The notes beneath the pieces were generated by a model that was not told where the DNA came from, searched no databases, and saw nothing but the letters and a program-made list of their open reading frames with translations. Made by a program: the position numbers and the translations under genes. Shown here in pieces: positions 1 through 8,316 of a stretch of 64,000 bases of DNA. Source of the DNA: Nonomuraea roseoviolacea subsp. carminata (GTDB taxonomy: Bacteria; Actinomycetota; Actinomycetes; Streptosporangiales; Streptosporangiaceae); NCBI RefSeq assembly GCF_024172185.1, contig NZ_JAMZEC010000001.1, positions 9,151,001 through 9,215,000 of the forward strand, in the 5' to 3' direction. The number at the start of each line of letters is the position of its first letter. Positions within the stretch are counted from its first letter, which is position 1.

Positions 1-240
1 CGGGCGGCCCTCCGCGTCGAGCGGCACGCCGGTCTCGGCCATGCCGGTGACGCCGATCGCGTCGGGCCGGCGCCCGGTCCTGGCCGCGCACGCCGCCAGC
101 CCTTCGCGGACAGCCGCGACCAGGGCGGGCAACTCGCGCGGGGTCGGCCGGCGGAACTCGGCCGGGCACCGGCCGTTCTCGTCGTGGAAGCCCACTTTGA
201 CGTGCGTCGTCCCGACGTCCACCCCGGCCAGCGTGCGCAT
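1..240 (-). CDS. FGGY-family carbohydrate kinase, N-terminal fragment
   Basis: The reverse strand encodes 80 residues from an ATG at 240 and runs off the window edge. It opens with AGVDVGTTHVKVGFHDENGR, the phosphate-1 ATP-binding motif of the FGGY sugar-kinase fold (family knowledge), followed by a GVTGMAETGVPLD stretch that fits the second conserved strand. It probably phosphorylates a sugar or polyol in the cytoplasm, but the substrate cannot be read from the N-terminus. It is divergent from the PP2C-like gene; the 178 bp between them would hold both promoters. Confidence 0.78.
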   Translation of the reverse strand, partial: MRTLAGVDVGTTHVKVGFHDENGRCPAEFRRPTPRELPALVAAVREGLAACAARTGRRPDAIGVTGMAETGVPLDAEGRP

Positions 241-418
241 GGGCGGGAGCCTACGCGACAGCGCCGCATGGGTACCGCGCTCGCACCACGACCGCCCTCC
301 CGAGGCGCTCGGGTGGCGACATGCCCTCGATCCTGACGGAGGCGCGCGACCGGGCTCCATGTCAGGCTGTACGCGACCATGACCACAGACGTCGTACGAG
401 TGACAGGAGCGGAGACCA

Positions 419-1180
419 GTGCTGCACGTCAACCACGCCACGACCGGCGCGCCCGGCGGCGCCAACGAGGACTACCTCGTCACCGGGCCGGCCTGGATCG
501 CGGTTCTCGACGGAGCGACGGCGCCGCGAGGCGTCGACTCCGGGTGCGTCCACGACGTGCGCTGGCTGGTCCGCACCCTCGCCATGGCCGTCGCCGCGCG
601 CATCGAGGAGCCGTGGCCGCTGACCCGGGTCCTCGGTGAGGCCATCCACGCGACCATGCGCGCGCACGGCGACGGCTGCGACCTCGTCAACCCCGACTCG
701 CCCTCGGCCACCGTCGCCATCGTACGGCGCACCGGCGACCAGCTCGACTACCTCGTGCTGTGCGACTCCCCCATCGCCATCCGGCACCCGGACGGCACCG
801 TCACGGTCGTCGCGGACGACCGCCTCGATCACCTGCCGGGCGGCCACCCCTACGGCCTCGAACTGATCCGTTCCCTGCGCAACCAGCCGGACGGGTTCTG
901 GGTGGCCTCCACCGCGCCGCACGCCGCCGCCGAGGCCCTGACCGGCTCCGTGCCGGTGGCCGACGTGACGGGGGTCGGCATGTTCACGGACGGCGTGACG
1001 AGGCTGGTCGAGTGGTACGGCCGCTCGTGGGAGCAGGTGCTCGACACCCTGACCGAACGCGGCCCGGTGAGCCTGCTCGCCGACGTCCGCGAGGCGGAGC
1101 TCACCTACGGACCGCCGCGGCCGGCCAAGCTCCACGACGACGCCACCGCCGCCTGGGTCCTGCCCATCCCCGCCATCTGA
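419..1180 (+). CDS. PP2C-like (PPM fold) protein
   Basis: 253 residues from a GTG at 419, preceded by AGGAGCGGAG about 5 bases upstream. The N-terminus (NEDYLVTGPAW, then AVLDGATAPRG) resembles the metal-binding motifs of PPM/PP2C Ser/Thr phosphatases, and a FTDGVTRLVEWYG stretch fits a later family motif. It is close to the minimal PP2C length and has no signal peptide or membrane segment, so it is probably cytoplasmic. The DG motif is present but the pattern is divergent, so catalytic activity is inferred only. Many actinomycete genes of this type are annotated as integrase/phosphatase-like without a known role. Confidence 0.65.
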   Translation: MLHVNHATTGAPGGANEDYLVTGPAWIAVLDGATAPRGVDSGCVHDVRWLVRTLAMAVAARIEEPWPLTRVLGEAIHATMRAHGDGCDLVNPDSPSATVAIVRRTGDQLDYLVLCDSPIAIRHPDGTVTVVADDRLDHLPGGHPYGLELIRSLRNQPDGFWVASTAPHAAAEALTGSVPVADVTGVGMFTDGVTRLVEWYGRSWEQVLDTLTERGPVSLLADVREAELTYGPPRPAKLHDDATAAWVLPIPAI

Positions 1181-1404
1181 CGATCACCCCAGCCCCCGGA
1201 GGGGCGCCACGCACGGGCTGATGCCGGTGAGCTCTCTCCCGCCGTCGTGCTCACCGCCGTCATCCGCAGCAGTTCTTCAGCGGCTGCGGGCAGCGCGTCA
1301 GCATCCCCCGCGCGCTCGCCGTCCGGCCCCGGCGGATCTTCTCGCGACGAGGCGGTGCCGTGCTGGACGTGTCAACCTCCGTGTCGGCGCCACCGTGAAC
1401 TACC

Positions 1405-1427
1405 GGCGGGGCCGCACCGGCCCCGCC
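1405..1427. terminator. GC-rich hairpin between convergent genes
   Basis: A perfect 10-bp stem (GGCGGGGCCG with CGGCCCCGCC) around a 3-base loop lies 25 bp before the stop of the minus-strand gene at 1452 and 225 bp after the plus-strand stop at 1180. It is placed to end transcription from both sides. There is no T-run, which is common in actinomycetes. The rest of 1181-1451 shows no supportable gene. Confidence 0.55.
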
Positions 1428-1451
1428 GTCCCGATCCCGAGGCCGGTGGGA

Positions 1452-2684
1452 TCAGCGGGTGGAGAAGGCGACGGCTGTCGTGGAGGCGATCAGGGTCGTC
1501 ACCACCACCATGACGAGCACCGACCCCAGCGGGCTGTGGCGCCTGTGGGCCGGGGCGGCGAGCTTGCGGGGCGGATGGGCCGCCACGCGGGCGGGCGTGG
1601 GCTCCGGTGTCGGCTCCGCCTTCGGCGAGGTGGTCGCGGACGGCTCCGGCGCGGCGGCGCGGACGGTGTGCCGTGCCGGTGTGCGGACCGGCGTCGAACT
1701 GGGCACCGGGGCGGGACTCCGCGTGGGCGTCGGACGTCGCGTCGGCGTCACCCGGGGGGTGGGGGCGCGGGTCGGGGTCGATGAGGGTGTGGCGGTGGGC
1801 GACGGGGTGACCGTCGGGGCGGGTGCGGCACGGCTGCGGCCGCAGGAGCCGATCTCGACGCTCACCACGGGCGGCACGTCCACGCAGACCGGCCCGGGAG
1901 GCGGTCCGCAGGAGCCGATGTGCACCAGGGCCACCGGCAGGTCGGCGCACACGGCCAGGCCGCCGCCTCTCCGGGCGCCTCTCCGGTCGTCGTCCCGGTC
2001 GTCGTCCTGAGGGGCGGCGCCCACGCGGACCCCGGCGATGTCGAGGAGCGGCTCCCCGCCGCTGCGCCCACGCCGGGCGCCGGCCTCGTCACCGTCGTCG
2101 CCGGGGTCCCGCTCGCGGTGCGCGCCCCCGACCGAGGTGCGGACGTCGACCAAGGCCCTCGACCCGGCCGTGTCGCCGCTGCCCCGTCTGTCGCCCGTCA
2201 CCCCCGCACCGTCCCGGCCGTCCCCGTCCCGGCCGTCCCCGCCCCGGCCGTCCCGGCCGTCGCCGTCCAAGCCGTCGCCGTTCGCCGGCACGCTCACCTC
2301 GCCGAGGCCGCGCCGACGGCCGTCGTCGTCGCGCATCGCGGCACGGGTGAACAGCGGCGCCGCCAGCGGGCCCACGGCGGCAGCCGCCGCGAACGAGCCC
2401 TTCGGCGGCTCGATGCCGCCCGTCGGAGCGCCTCCCCCGACCGTCATGGCACTCGCCGGAACGACACCGACCCGAGCGCCCCCGAGCGGGCCGCCCGCGC
2501 GACCGGCTGGGACGGCGCCGCCCGCGACGATGCGCGTGCCCGCGGACCCGGCCGTGCCGGAGGCCGCGGGCGCGGACCCGGCGGTCTCCGCGGCGAAGGG
2601 GGCGGCCGCGGCCGGGACGCCCACGTACAAGGCCAGCAGCGTGCCGGCCAGGAAGAGCGGCGTGCGCCGGGCGCCCACGGTCAC
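1452..2684 (-). CDS. Secreted, low-complexity Asp/Arg/Pro-rich protein with C-terminal anchor
   Basis: 410 residues from a GTG at 2684 that overlaps the upstream stop (GTGA). An N-terminal signal-like helix (LFLAGTLLALYVGVPAAAA) is followed by Gly/Ala and Asp/Gly/Arg repeats (GDGRDGRGGDGRDGDGRDG), two copies of a short IGSCG motif (VHIGSCG, VEIGSCG), a long Pro/Thr/Ser region typical of a wall-spanning stalk, and a C-terminal membrane helix (LVMVVVTTLIASTTAVAF) ending STR. This organisation fits a surface protein held in the membrane with a stalk through the wall. No enzymatic domain is recognised. It is translationally coupled to the DUF4239-like gene, so the two probably act together. Confidence 0.6.
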   Translation of the reverse strand: MTVGARRTPLFLAGTLLALYVGVPAAAAPFAAETAGSAPAASGTAGSAGTRIVAGGAVPAGRAGGPLGGARVGVVPASAMTVGGGAPTGGIEPPKGSFAAAAAVGPLAAPLFTRAAMRDDDGRRRGLGEVSVPANGDGLDGDGRDGRGGDGRDGDGRDGAGVTGDRRGSGDTAGSRALVDVRTSVGGAHRERDPGDDGDEAGARRGRSGGEPLLDIAGVRVGAAPQDDDRDDDRRGARRGGGLAVCADLPVALVHIGSCGPPPGPVCVDVPPVVSVEIGSCGRSRAAPAPTVTPSPTATPSSTPTRAPTPRVTPTRRPTPTRSPAPVPSSTPVRTPARHTVRAAAPEPSATTSPKAEPTPEPTPARVAAHPPRKLAAPAHRRHSPLGSVLVMVVVTTLIASTTAVAFSTR

Positions 2685-3448
2685 ACGCCTCCGCCGATGC
2701 GGGCGAACTCCTGCAGCGCCGCCTTGAACGCGTCCGGCCCCACCGCCAGCGGTCCGGCGAACACGTGCGAGATGTCCCACGTCAGGTACGTGCCGAAGCC
2801 CAGCAGGGCGGCCATCGCCACGAGCGGCGCGAGCGCCATGCCGCGCGGCCGGGCCCCGGCCAGGAACGGGAAGACGATGACCACGATCCCGGTCAGGATC
2901 GTCAGGAGGAGCAGGCCGGGCGGCGGCGTGGAGGCGGCGTCGGCGGCGCGCTGGGAGCGGGCGGCCGACACGGCGGCCACGTGGTCGAGGACGGCGTCCT
3001 TGGCGTCCTTGGCGGCGTCGTCGTCCGTCGCGATGGCGGCGACCCGGGCGCGCAGGGCGTCGAGCCGCTCGGTGCCGACCGGGTGCATGCGGCCCTGCTC
3101 CATGGCGGGCCACTCGTCGCCGACCACGAACGTGACGTAGTCGCGCAGCCCGGCGCGGACGAGGCCGGGAGCGGTGCCGGGCAGGGCGGCGGCGGCCCAG
3201 TAGGCGTCGACGGCGGCCTGGCTCTCGGCCTGGGCGTTCTGCCGGGCGGCGTCGGCGGTGGTCCACGGCACGATGACGGCGATCGCGAAGACCAGCAGGA
3301 ACAGCGCCGACAGCATCGCGCCGGCGTGGCCCGCCGAAGGACCGTCGGGCTGGCGGTCGTCCTCGCCGCGGCCCGTCATCCTGTACACGAGCGCGGTGAG
3401 CGCCACCACACCCACCGCCGCCGCGATCGCGAGCGCGTACGCCACCAT
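2681..3448 (-). CDS. DUF4239/bestrophin-like membrane protein
   Basis: 255 residues from an ATG at 3448 with AGGAGA 5 bases upstream. Four hydrophobic helices are visible: an N-terminal one (AYALAIAAAVGVVALTALVY), one near residues 45-65 (AMLSALFLLVFAIAVIVPW) and a C-terminal pair (LLLLTILTGIVVIVFPFL; ALAPLVAMAALLGFGTYL), with a soluble alpha-helical middle. This matches the actinobacterial DUF4239 or bestrophin-like layout; channel function is unproven. It is the first gene of a two-gene operon, and its 5' region runs into the G-depleted island. Confidence 0.62.
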   Translation of the reverse strand: MVAYALAIAAAVGVVALTALVYRMTGRGEDDRQPDGPSAGHAGAMLSALFLLVFAIAVIVPWTTADAARQNAQAESQAAVDAYWAAAALPGTAPGLVRAGLRDYVTFVVGDEWPAMEQGRMHPVGTERLDALRARVAAIATDDDAAKDAKDAVLDHVAAVSAARSQRAADAASTPPPGLLLLTILTGIVVIVFPFLAGARPRGMALAPLVAMAALLGFGTYLTWDISHVFAGPLAVGPDAFKAALQEFARIGGGV

Positions 3449-3559
3449 AACGATCTCCTGTCGCCTGCCGGATACGGAACGTCACTTGACTATCACAATC
3501 CGCGTTCAAAGATGAAGCCGTGATAACCGTATCCTTCTACAGATCGTTGTCGCTAGAGC

Positions 3560-3965
3560 GATGAGAATAGCAGGTATCATGCGCGCGTGGGGATAAATAC
3601 TTCATCACTTCCTATTTTTTCTTATCTCATCTGTACATATTTTCAATTCCCTAGGTAGCCACTTTAACCTAACCTTTTTCTGATGGTTAGACGTGTTTTG
3701 ATGTTGTTTGGGGGCTGTGTGTGGGCGCCCAGGATACTTCGAGGTGTCCTAACCCCGTCACTTGTTGGCGTCTTTCTATATACTTATCTCTATTTCTCCT
3801 TTTTCACCAACTACTCTCTCCCTCTTTACTTCTTTTTCTTTCCCCCCTTCCTTCCCTCCACCCCACTCTAAACGCTTCTCATCCGTAAACTTTTATTAAC
3901 TCTTTCTTCATCACTTCATCTATTACTATTATTACCATTTCTATTTTTACTACACCTTCAACGTG
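3560..3965. other. G-depleted, pyrimidine-rich low-GC island (non-coding)
   Basis: The 558 bp between 3448 and 4007 contain no convincing gene. From about 3560 to 3965 the base composition changes abruptly to A/T-rich, and the plus strand is dominated by T and C: I counted 22 purines and only 2 G in positions 3781-3900. Flanks on both sides return to the usual high G+C at once. A short higher-GC patch lies near 3690-3770. The island is 5' of the DUF4239 operon and 3' of the Lrp gene. A regulatory or structural role, recently acquired DNA, or an assembly artefact are all possible. Confidence 0.75.
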
Positions 3966-4006
3966 AGCGTGTGCACCGAGGTGCCGTCCGCCATCTGATC
4001 TGCGGG

Positions 4007-4648
4007 TCAGTCGTCCTTGCGGAGGGCCGCCCGGCCCTCCGCCGCGCCGACGAAGCGCATCTTGCCCAGGGGCACGTCCCCCTGCGCCTCCTGCGGCGTC
4101 CGGCGGGCGGGCCGGTTGCTCCTGGCGTCGCGGTCGCTCGGCAGCACGTACGGCCGCCTGAGCACCTCGTCCAGGATGAACACCGTCTCGGTGGCCTTGA
4201 CGGCCGGGATGTTGGCCAGCCGGTCCGTCACCATGGTGTGGACCTCGGCCACGTCGGCCACCCGCACCTGGATCATGGCGTCGTGCTGCCCGGTGGTGAT
4301 CGCGCAGTACTCGACCTCCGGCATGCGGGCCAGCTCGGCCCGGAACTGCCGCCACATCTGCTGCCGCACGGTGACGAAGATCAGGGCGGTGATGCCCAGG
4401 CCGGTGCGGACGTGGTCGATCTCGGCGGTGAACCGTTTGATGACGCCGTCCGCGCGCAGCGCCTCGAAGCGGGTGTAGGCGTTGGCGCGGGAGATGCCCA
4501 CCCGCTCGGCCAGCGCCGACACGGAGATCCTGCCGTTCTCGCGCAGGACCTCGAGGATCTTCATATGGACGGAGTCCAGCTCGAGACCGATGCCGATCCG
4601 TCCAGGCGGGCCGCCAGGGCCGCCACCATTCCTGGAAATATCACTCAT
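4007..4648 (-). CDS. Lrp/AsnC-family transcriptional regulator
   Basis: 213 residues from the ATG at 4648, chosen over an upstream ATG at 4714 because AAGGGG sits about 6 bases before it. An N-terminal winged helix-turn-helix (LDSVHMKILEVLRENGRIS, then SALAERVGISRANAYTRFEA, residues 24-65) is followed by a RAM/ligand domain (about 85-160) with the family's final strand. A C-terminal tail of about 45 charged residues is extra. Lrp-type proteins act as dimers or octamers that sense amino acids. It is divergent from a peptide-type ABC operon, so control of peptide or amino-acid uptake is the natural inference. Confidence 0.88.
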   Translation of the reverse strand: MSDISRNGGGPGGPPGRIGIGLELDSVHMKILEVLRENGRISVSALAERVGISRANAYTRFEALRADGVIKRFTAEIDHVRTGLGITALIFVTVRQQMWRQFRAELARMPEVEYCAITTGQHDAMIQVRVADVAEVHTMVTDRLANIPAVKATETVFILDEVLRRPYVLPSDRDARSNRPARRTPQEAQGDVPLGKMRFVGAAEGRAALRKDD

Positions 4649-4691
4649 AGTTACCCCTTGACTATTTATATACGTCTCGGAGACCACACGG

Positions 4692-4723
4692 GTCCTGGAC
4701 GTTCTGCCGGACAATCCTGGACA
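4692..4723. promoter_or_regulatory. Candidate Lrp-type operator: two TCCTGGAC repeats
   Basis: TCCTGGAC occurs at 4693-4700 and again at 4715-4722, a 22-bp period, i.e. about two helical turns on the same DNA face. A related GTCC/GGAC element surrounds the ribosome site at 4738-4752. The repeats lie in the 107-bp divergent region between the Lrp gene and the transporter operon. Phased half-sites are typical of Lrp binding; the link is inferred. Confidence 0.4.
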
Positions 4724-4755
4724 CCTTTCGACTGATCGTCCAACTGGAGGACCTT

Positions 4756-6345
4756 ATGGCGACCCGCTCGCAGACGGCGGCCGTACTGCTCGCCGGTGCA
4801 CTCGCTCTCGCCGCCTGCGGCAGCGGCGGCTCCGGGAAGAGCAACGGCGGCGGCTCCACCGCCCAGGGCGGCGGCAGGACGCTGGTCATCGACACCTCGT
4901 TCGACCTCAAGACCGCCGACCCCGGGCGCACCTACGAGCCGACCGGGCTGATCATCGGCAAGGCCGCGTACGAGACGCTGCTCACCTTCGAGGGCTCCGA
5001 CGTGACCAAGCCGGTCCCCGCGCTGGCCGAGTCCTACGAGCTGTCCGAGGACGGCAAGGTCCTCACGCTCAAGCTGAAGAAGGGCGCCACGTTCGCCGAC
5101 GGCTCGCCCGTCACGGCCGACGACGTGGTGTTCTCGCTGACCCGCGTGCGCGACATGAAGGGCACCCCGTCGTTCCTGCTGGACGGCGTCGAGGTGGCCA
5201 AGACCGACGACTCGACCATCACGCTGACCTCGAAGCAGGCCAACCCGGCTCTGCCGTACATCCTGCCGAACCCCGCGCTCGGCATCCTCAACAGCAAGCT
5301 CGCCAAGTCGCACGGCGCCACCGCCGACTCCCAGGACAAGGCCGAGCAGTACCTGAACTCCTCCTCCGCCGGCTCGGGCCCGTACCAGATCGAGTCGTTC
5401 AACGTGAGCAGCCAGGTGGTGCTCAAGAAGAACGACAAGTACTACGGGACCAAGCCGTTCTACGACAAGGTCGTCATCCGCAACGTCGAGGCCGCCACGC
5501 AGAAGCTCAACGTGCAGCGCGGCGACAGCCAGGTGGCCCTGAACCTGTCGGGCGACCAGGTCACCGGCATGCCGGCCAGCCTCTCGGTCAAGAAGACGGC
5601 CTCGGCCAACGTCATCTTCCTGTTCGCCAACCAGGACTCCGGCATCAGCAAGACCACGCCGAACGCCAAGTTCGTCGAGGCCGTGCGCAAGGGCGTCGAC
5701 TACGCGGGCCTGCTGGAGCTGGCCGGCGAGGGCGCGACCCAGACGCCGGGCGTGATCCCGTCGCAGCTGCTCGGCGCGCTCGGCGCCGACCAGGCGACCA
5801 AGCGGGACGTGGCGGGCGCCAAGGCGGCGCTGGCGGCCAGCGGCCTGTCCAACCCGACGGTCAAGCTGGAGTACCCGAGCGAGCTGACCGTGAACGGCCT
5901 GTCGTTCCAGCCGCTGGCCGAGCGGATCCAGGCCAACCTCAAGGAGGTCGGCATCACCGTGGACCTCCAGCCGGCGCCGGTCACCACGGCCCTGGACAAC
6001 TACCGCAACGGCAAGGAGGAGATGGGCCTGTGGTACTGGGGCCCGGACTACCCCGACCCGAGCGACTACCTCGCGTTCCTGCCCGGCAAGACGGTCGGCC
6101 TGCGGGCCGGCTGGAAGGACGGCGCGGACAAGGCGGCCTCGGCCGCCGGTGACAAGGCCGCGGCGGCGGTCGGCGAGGACGCGCGCAAGCAGGCGTACGC
6201 CGACCTGCAGAAGCAGCTCAACGCCTCCAGCCCGTTCGTGCCGCTGATCCAGCCGAGCCAGAACATCGTGACCGCCACGTCCGTCACCGGCCTGGAGTAC
6301 CACCCGGTGTGGACGGTGGACGTCGCCGACCTGGCCGGCAAGTGA
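4756..6345 (+). CDS. ABC transporter substrate-binding lipoprotein, family 5 (Opp/Dpp type)
   Basis: 529 residues from an ATG with GGAGG just upstream. A lipobox (LALAAC, Cys21) follows a short hydrophobic signal, so the mature protein is anchored to the outer membrane face. The body shows SBP_bac_5 signatures: PVPALAESYELSEDGKVLTLKL, FADGSPVTADDVVFSL near residues 113-128, and a WYWGPDYPDPSDYL segment near 420. The family binds peptides, nickel or opines. It heads a five-gene run with two permeases and two ATPases, all spaced by 10 bp or overlapping, and probably defines its substrate. Confidence 0.92.
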   Translation: MATRSQTAAVLLAGALALAACGSGGSGKSNGGGSTAQGGGRTLVIDTSFDLKTADPGRTYEPTGLIIGKAAYETLLTFEGSDVTKPVPALAESYELSEDGKVLTLKLKKGATFADGSPVTADDVVFSLTRVRDMKGTPSFLLDGVEVAKTDDSTITLTSKQANPALPYILPNPALGILNSKLAKSHGATADSQDKAEQYLNSSSAGSGPYQIESFNVSSQVVLKKNDKYYGTKPFYDKVVIRNVEAATQKLNVQRGDSQVALNLSGDQVTGMPASLSVKKTASANVIFLFANQDSGISKTTPNAKFVEAVRKGVDYAGLLELAGEGATQTPGVIPSQLLGALGADQATKRDVAGAKAALAASGLSNPTVKLEYPSELTVNGLSFQPLAERIQANLKEVGITVDLQPAPVTTALDNYRNGKEEMGLWYWGPDYPDPSDYLAFLPGKTVGLRAGWKDGADKAASAAGDKAAAAVGEDARKQAYADLQKQLNASSPFVPLIQPSQNIVTATSVTGLEYHPVWTVDVADLAGK

Positions 6346-6355
6346 GGCTCGTGAC

Positions 6356-7444
6356 GTGTCGGCCATGACGTCCGCCAAGGAGACCGCGGACGCCGCGCCC
6401 CGGGTCCGGCGCCGGCGGGGCGCGCACCCGCTGGCCCGGTTCCTCTTCCGGCGGATCCTGACCGCCGTGCTGCTGGCCTGGGGCATCACGCTGGTGACGT
6501 TCGTCCTGACGAACCTGGTGCCGGGCGACCCGGTGACCGCCAACCTCGGCCAGCGGGCGCTCGGCGACCCGGCCATCGTGGCGCAGTGGCGCGCCGAGCA
6601 CGGCCTGGACAAGCCGCTGTGGGAGCAGTACGCGCTGCACCTGGGCGGCCTGGTCCAGGGCGACTTCGGCGTCAGCCAGCAGAGCCACCGGCCGGTCGCC
6701 GAGGACCTGGCGCAGTTCGTTCCGGCGACGCTGGAGCTGGCGGGCGCGGCGATCGCCGTCTCGCTGGTGCTGGGCGTGGCGTTCGGCGTGGTCGCGGCGC
6801 TGCGCCGGGACCGGCTGCCGGACCACGTGCTGCGCGTGCTGAGCCTGATCGGCATCTCGGTGCCGACGTTCTGGCTGGCGCTGGTGGCGTTCTACGTGTT
6901 CTTCTACCGGTTGCAGATCACGCCCGGCAGCGGCCGGGTGGACCCGGCGATCGGCGAGGCGCCGGCGGTGACCGGGCTGCAGACGGTGGACGCGCTGATC
7001 GCCGGCCGGTGGGACGTCTTCGTCTCCGCCGTCGGCCACCTGATCACCCCGGCGCTGGTGCTGGCGCTCTACACGATCGGCCTGCTGACGCGGTTCACCC
7101 GCTCGGCGGTGCTGGAGGTGCTCGGGCAGGACTACGTGCGGGCGGCGCGGGCCAAGGGCCTGCCCGGCCGGGTGATCCTGTTCCGTTACGTGCTGCGCTC
7201 GGCGCTGGTGCCGGTCATCACGGTGGCGGGCCTGGCGTTCGGCAGCCTGCTGTCGGGCACCGTGCTGGTCGAGGCGATCTTCGCCTGGCCGGGCATCGGT
7301 CAGTACGCCTACAAGAGCGCCACCACCCTCGACCTGCCCGCCGTCATGGGCGTCGGCCTGGTCGTGGGCGTGGTCTACCTCGTCATCAACCTGATCGTGG
7401 ACGTGCTGTACGGCGTCATCGACCCGCGTGTGAGGCTCCAGTGA
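6356..7444 (+). CDS. ABC transporter permease, DppB/OppB type
   Basis: About 362 residues. A GTG at 6356 gives this start; an ATG at 6365 is equally possible. Six membrane helices are spaced as in DppB/OppB, with the extended soluble N-terminal loop (LVPGDPVTANLG) and the inner-membrane EAA loop (YVRAARAKGLPGRVILFRYVLRSALVP) that contacts the ATPases. It follows the binding protein by 10 bp and overlaps the next permease by 4 bp (GTGA), so subunits should be made in equal amounts. Confidence 0.9.
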   Translation: MSAMTSAKETADAAPRVRRRRGAHPLARFLFRRILTAVLLAWGITLVTFVLTNLVPGDPVTANLGQRALGDPAIVAQWRAEHGLDKPLWEQYALHLGGLVQGDFGVSQQSHRPVAEDLAQFVPATLELAGAAIAVSLVLGVAFGVVAALRRDRLPDHVLRVLSLIGISVPTFWLALVAFYVFFYRLQITPGSGRVDPAIGEAPAVTGLQTVDALIAGRWDVFVSAVGHLITPALVLALYTIGLLTRFTRSAVLEVLGQDYVRAARAKGLPGRVILFRYVLRSALVPVITVAGLAFGSLLSGTVLVEAIFAWPGIGQYAYKSATTLDLPAVMGVGLVVGVVYLVINLIVDVLYGVIDPRVRLQ

Positions 7445-8316
7445 AACGCGATCCCCTGGCCCGCAAGGGCCTGCTCGGGCGGCTGCCCGAGGCGTGGCGG
7501 CAGCCGCTGGCCGTCGTGGGCGGCGTGGTCGCGGTGGCCTGGCTGGTCGTCGCGCTCGCGGCGCCGCTGCTGGCGCCGCACGACCCGCTGGCGCAGGAGC
7601 TGCCGCGCCTGGCCCCGCCCGGTCCCGGGCACTGGTTCGGCACCGACCAGCTCGGCCGCGACATCCTCAGCCGGGTCCTGTACGGCGCGCGGGTGTCGAT
7701 CCCGCTGACGCTGCTGCTGGTGGTGCTGTCGGTGCTGATCGGCGGCCTGCTCGGCGCCTGCGCCGGCTACTTCGGCCGGTGGGCCGACGAGACGATCATG
7801 CGGGTGGCGGACCTCGTGTTCGCCTTCCCCACGGTCATCCTGGCCATGGTGGTGGCCGCGGCGCTGGGCGCGAGCCTGGTCAACGCGGTGCTGGCCGTGC
7901 TGGTCGTCGCCTGGCCGGCCTACGCCCGCGTCACCCGCGGCCTGGTGCTGGGGGTGCGGGAGCGGGAGTTCGTGCTGAGCGGGCGGCTGCTGGGCTTCTC
8001 GGCCTGGCGCTCGTTGCGCGTGGACGTGCTGCCGAACGTCACCGGCCCGGTCCTGGTGCTGGCGACGCTGGACATCGGCACCGCGCTGCTGCTGCTGTCG
8101 GGCCTGTCGTTCCTCGGGCTGGGCGCCAAGCCGCCGTCGCCCGAGTGGGGCGCCATGGTGGCGGGCGGCGTCGAGGTGTTCGACAGCTGGTGGGTCGCGA
8201 CGTTCCCGGGCCTGGCGATCCTGACGGTGGTGCTCGCGTTCAACTTCCTCGGCGACACCCTGCGCGACGCCCTCGACCCGCGTACGGCCCGCGCCATCAA
8301 GGAGCGTGCGCTGTGA
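7441..8316 (+). CDS. ABC transporter permease, DppC/OppC type
   Basis: 291 residues from a GTG that overlaps the preceding stop. The N-terminal OppC_N segment (HDPLAQELPRLAPPGPGHWFGTDQLGRD written here in part: GTDQLGRDILSRVLYGAR) and five further helices match DppC. The C-terminal motif FNFLGDTLRDALDPR is diagnostic of the family. It pairs with the upstream DppB-type permease to make the membrane channel, and its stop overlaps the ATPase start at 8313. Confidence 0.9.
   Translation: MKRDPLARKGLLGRLPEAWRQPLAVVGGVVAVAWLVVALAAPLLAPHDPLAQELPRLAPPGPGHWFGTDQLGRDILSRVLYGARVSIPLTLLLVVLSVLIGGLLGACAGYFGRWADETIMRVADLVFAFPTVILAMVVAAALGASLVNAVLAVLVVAWPAYARVTRGLVLGVREREFVLSGRLLGFSAWRSLRVDVLPNVTGPVLVLATLDIGTALLLLSGLSFLGLGAKPPSPEWGAMVAGGVEVFDSWWVATFPGLAILTVVLAFNFLGDTLRDALDPRTARAIKERAL

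Noticed and set aside
3491-3525. TATCAC/GTGATA inverted repeat upstream of the DUF4239 gene
   Set aside because: 6-bp arms separated by 23 bases are expected by chance in an A/T-enriched region.
3683-3871. 62-codon open frame in the low-GC island
   Set aside because: Composition is dominated by Phe, Leu, Tyr and Pro from T/C runs, codon use is unlike the genome, and there is no ribosome site.
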